From an uncultured Bacilli bacterium (GTDB lineage: Bacteria; Bacillota_I; Bacilli_A; RF39; UBA660): DNA of 14,139 nucleotides. This document shows positions 13,076-14,139 of this stretch, in pieces. The stretch's first letter is position 1; the number at the start of each line of letters is the position of its first letter. The notes beneath the pieces were generated by a model, which was not told the DNA's origin, did not search any database, and saw nothing but the letters and a program-made list of their open reading frames with translations. The stretch covers positions 1 through 14,139 of the forward strand of contig CALVVV010000034.1 of NCBI GenBank assembly GCA_944363995.1, in the 5' to 3' direction. Made by a program: the position numbers and the translations under genes.

Positions 13076-13975
13076 TTAATTATATAGATTTTTTCTTAAT
13101 AATTCGATATTTTCTTCCATTAAAGTAAAATAGTCTTGCTTATTACTTATTTCATTTTCCGTCAGATTAGTTAACATATGTAATTTGATTATTTCAACAT
13201 CAGTTCCTTCAATTAAATCATTAATTATTTCATTTGGCTCATCATATTGTCTAATATAAATATATTTAATTGTTCCATTATCTATTAATGTTTTTACATC
13301 GCTAATAGTTTTTTTACTTAATTGATCATTGTCTTCAAGAGAATAAACTATTAAACCAAATTTATCACGCGATAAAAAGTTGAACATGTCATTATTAGTT
13401 ACTATAATTTTATTATCAGCATTTTTAGTTGTTTCAGCTAATTTCGAACTTAATTTATCTAATCGTTGCTTAATTTCCTCAAAATTATTTTCCACTTCTT
13501 GTTTTAAATAATAATTATCAATATATTCATCAAAACCTTTTTTTATATTTCTGGCCAATGTTAATAAACGTGATGGATCTAACCACATTTCTTCTAATCC
13601 ATAAAACTCATTAGTTGTTAAATTATCAGTAGCATTAATTATTTTTAAATATTTATTATTTTCTAACATTGGTTTAACATAATCACCCTCATATAATAAA
13701 GAATTAAAAATAAATAAATTTGTTTGACTAGCATCACTAATTTGTTTTTCGGTTAATGTATATGCTAAATTGCATTCATTTTCACATTTTTCCAATTGTA
13801 TATTAACACCATTGGGATAAATACTTTCAATATTACTATATTCACCATATAAAGATTCTGTTATAAATTGAATTGGATAAATAGTTGTATAAATATTTAT
13901 ATTTTCCATACTATCTCTTTTAAAACAACCTGATAAACATAAAATACATATTATAAATAAAATAATTTTTTTCAT
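13076..13975 (-). CDS. ZnuA-like lipoprotein, divergent metal ABC transporter substrate-binding family
   Basis: 299 residues. Lipoprotein signal peptide with lipobox LSGC (Cys17). The body follows the cluster A-I (ZnuA/MntC) fold: IYTTIYPIQFITESLYG (28-44), the YPNGVN turn, the LEEMWLDPSR segment (127-136) where family members have H-x-W-L-D-P, a long backbone helix (about 137-180), then a KIIVTNNDMFNFLSRDKFGL block (189-208) where members usually have HxAFxYLxxxYGL. The usual metal-binding His residues are absent at all three positions, so zinc or manganese binding in the classic way is doubtful. CENEC at 64-68 is an unusual extra. No permease or ATPase genes are adjacent; the neighbours are yidD (ATGA overlap) and a slipin. 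Its job may not be metal uptake. Confidence 0.8.
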   Translation of the reverse strand: MKKIILFIICILCLSGCFKRDSMENINIYTTIYPIQFITESLYGEYSNIESIYPNGVNIQLEKCENECNLAYTLTEKQISDASQTNLFIFNSLLYEGDYVKPMLENNKYLKIINATDNLTTNEFYGLEEMWLDPSRLLTLARNIKKGFDEYIDNYYLKQEVENNFEEIKQRLDKLSSKLAETTKNADNKIIVTNNDMFNFLSRDKFGLIVYSLEDNDQLSKKTISDVKTLIDNGTIKYIYIRQYDEPNEIINDLIEGTDVEIIKLHMLTNLTENEISNKQDYFTLMEENIELLRKNLYN

Positions 13976-14139
13976 TTTTTAACCTCTTTTCTTGGAACGG
14001 GATCGAATCCTTTTGTTCCAAAAGGATTACATCTTATTATTCGCTTAATTGTTAATATACTACCTTTCAAACTACCATGAATAATAATAGCTTCCATACC
14101 ATAATTGGAACAAGTGGGAACATGCCGGCACATATTATG
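13972..14139 (-). CDS. yidD: YidD membrane protein insertion efficiency factor, 5-prime end outside the window
   Basis: The last 55 residues are present: MCRHVPTCSNYGMEAIIIHG, then LKGSILTIKRIIRCNPF and GFDPVP, ending RKEVKK. These are the hallmark C-R-x-x-P-T-C-S-x-Y and R-C-x-P-F-x-x-G-x-D-P-V-P motifs of YidD. The N-terminal 15-20 residues lie beyond position 14139. YidD is a small membrane-bound factor that helps YidC insert proteins. The stop TGA overlaps the ATG of the next gene (ATGA), so it opens or belongs to the operon with the ZnuA-like lipoprotein and the slipin. Confidence 0.93.
   Translation of the reverse strand, partial: HNMCRHVPTCSNYGMEAIIIHGSLKGSILTIKRIIRCNPFGTKGFDPVPRKEVKK

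Noticed and set aside
1..14139. CRISPR array, insertion sequence or defence island
   Set aside because: No regularly spaced repeats, transposase, Cas, nuclease-helicase or toxin-antitoxin pair with clear support was found; the two XRE proteins are not next to a toxin-like gene.

Overview
The window is very AT-rich DNA (roughly one quarter G+C by eye) from a low-GC Bacillota, most like an uncultured Bacilli-related lineage. The DnaB-DnaI pair, the order YbeY-Era-YqzL-RecO, and FtsY with YlxM are typical of Bacilli. UGA is used as a stop (era, yqfC, recO's upstream neighbour, yidD) and Trp is TGG, so the code is standard and not the Mycoplasma code. Several genes belong to families known from endospore formers (YlbD, YlbE, YqfC, YqfD, a Cys-rich CotD-like coat protein), so I infer a spore-forming ancestry or ability despite the compact genome.

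Layout. 1-281: terminator-like hairpin, then a tRNA-Ser(GCU) gene with its own promoter and terminator. 299-780: a broken lipoprotein gene with a thioredoxin fold, carrying one frameshift and one nonsense codon. It converges on 771-2033 (minus), a membrane-anchored, Tyr/Trp-rich extracellular protein with a 100-residue internal repeat. 2120-2694: ylbD-ylbE. 2702-2860 (minus): a 52-residue orphan gene with clear promoter, ribosome site and terminator. 2967-4386: yqfC-yqfD. 4480-6900: ybeY-era-yqzL-(DUF1653)-recO; yqzL is only 27 codons. 6985-8492: ftsY, a small membrane protein, ylxM. 8484-9042: a divergent pair of XRE regulators around a palindrome-rich control region. 9094-11237: dnaB-dnaI. 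11350-11595: CotD-like coat protein. 11612-12208 (minus): class I glutamine amidotransferase of the peptidase C26 type. 12326-14139 (minus): an operon yidD (cut by the window edge), a ZnuA-like lipoprotein lacking the usual histidines, and a slipin.

How the parts fit. The core serves translation and ribosome maturation (tRNA-Ser, YbeY, Era), repair (RecO), membrane targeting (FtsY, YlxM, YidD) and replication restart/initiation (DnaB, DnaI). Scattered between are spore genes, two of which (ylbD, cotD-like) have CATAnnnTA boxes of the kind read by the late mother-cell sigma factor. Compared with the usual Bacillus order, phoH and yqfF are missing between yqfD and ybeY, and ffh is missing after ylxM, where the XRE pair sits instead. 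I see no CRISPR array, transposase, prophage structural gene or obvious defence island. The least explained elements are the repeat surface protein, the 52-residue gene, the XRE switch and the histidine-less ZnuA-like lipoprotein next to a slipin.
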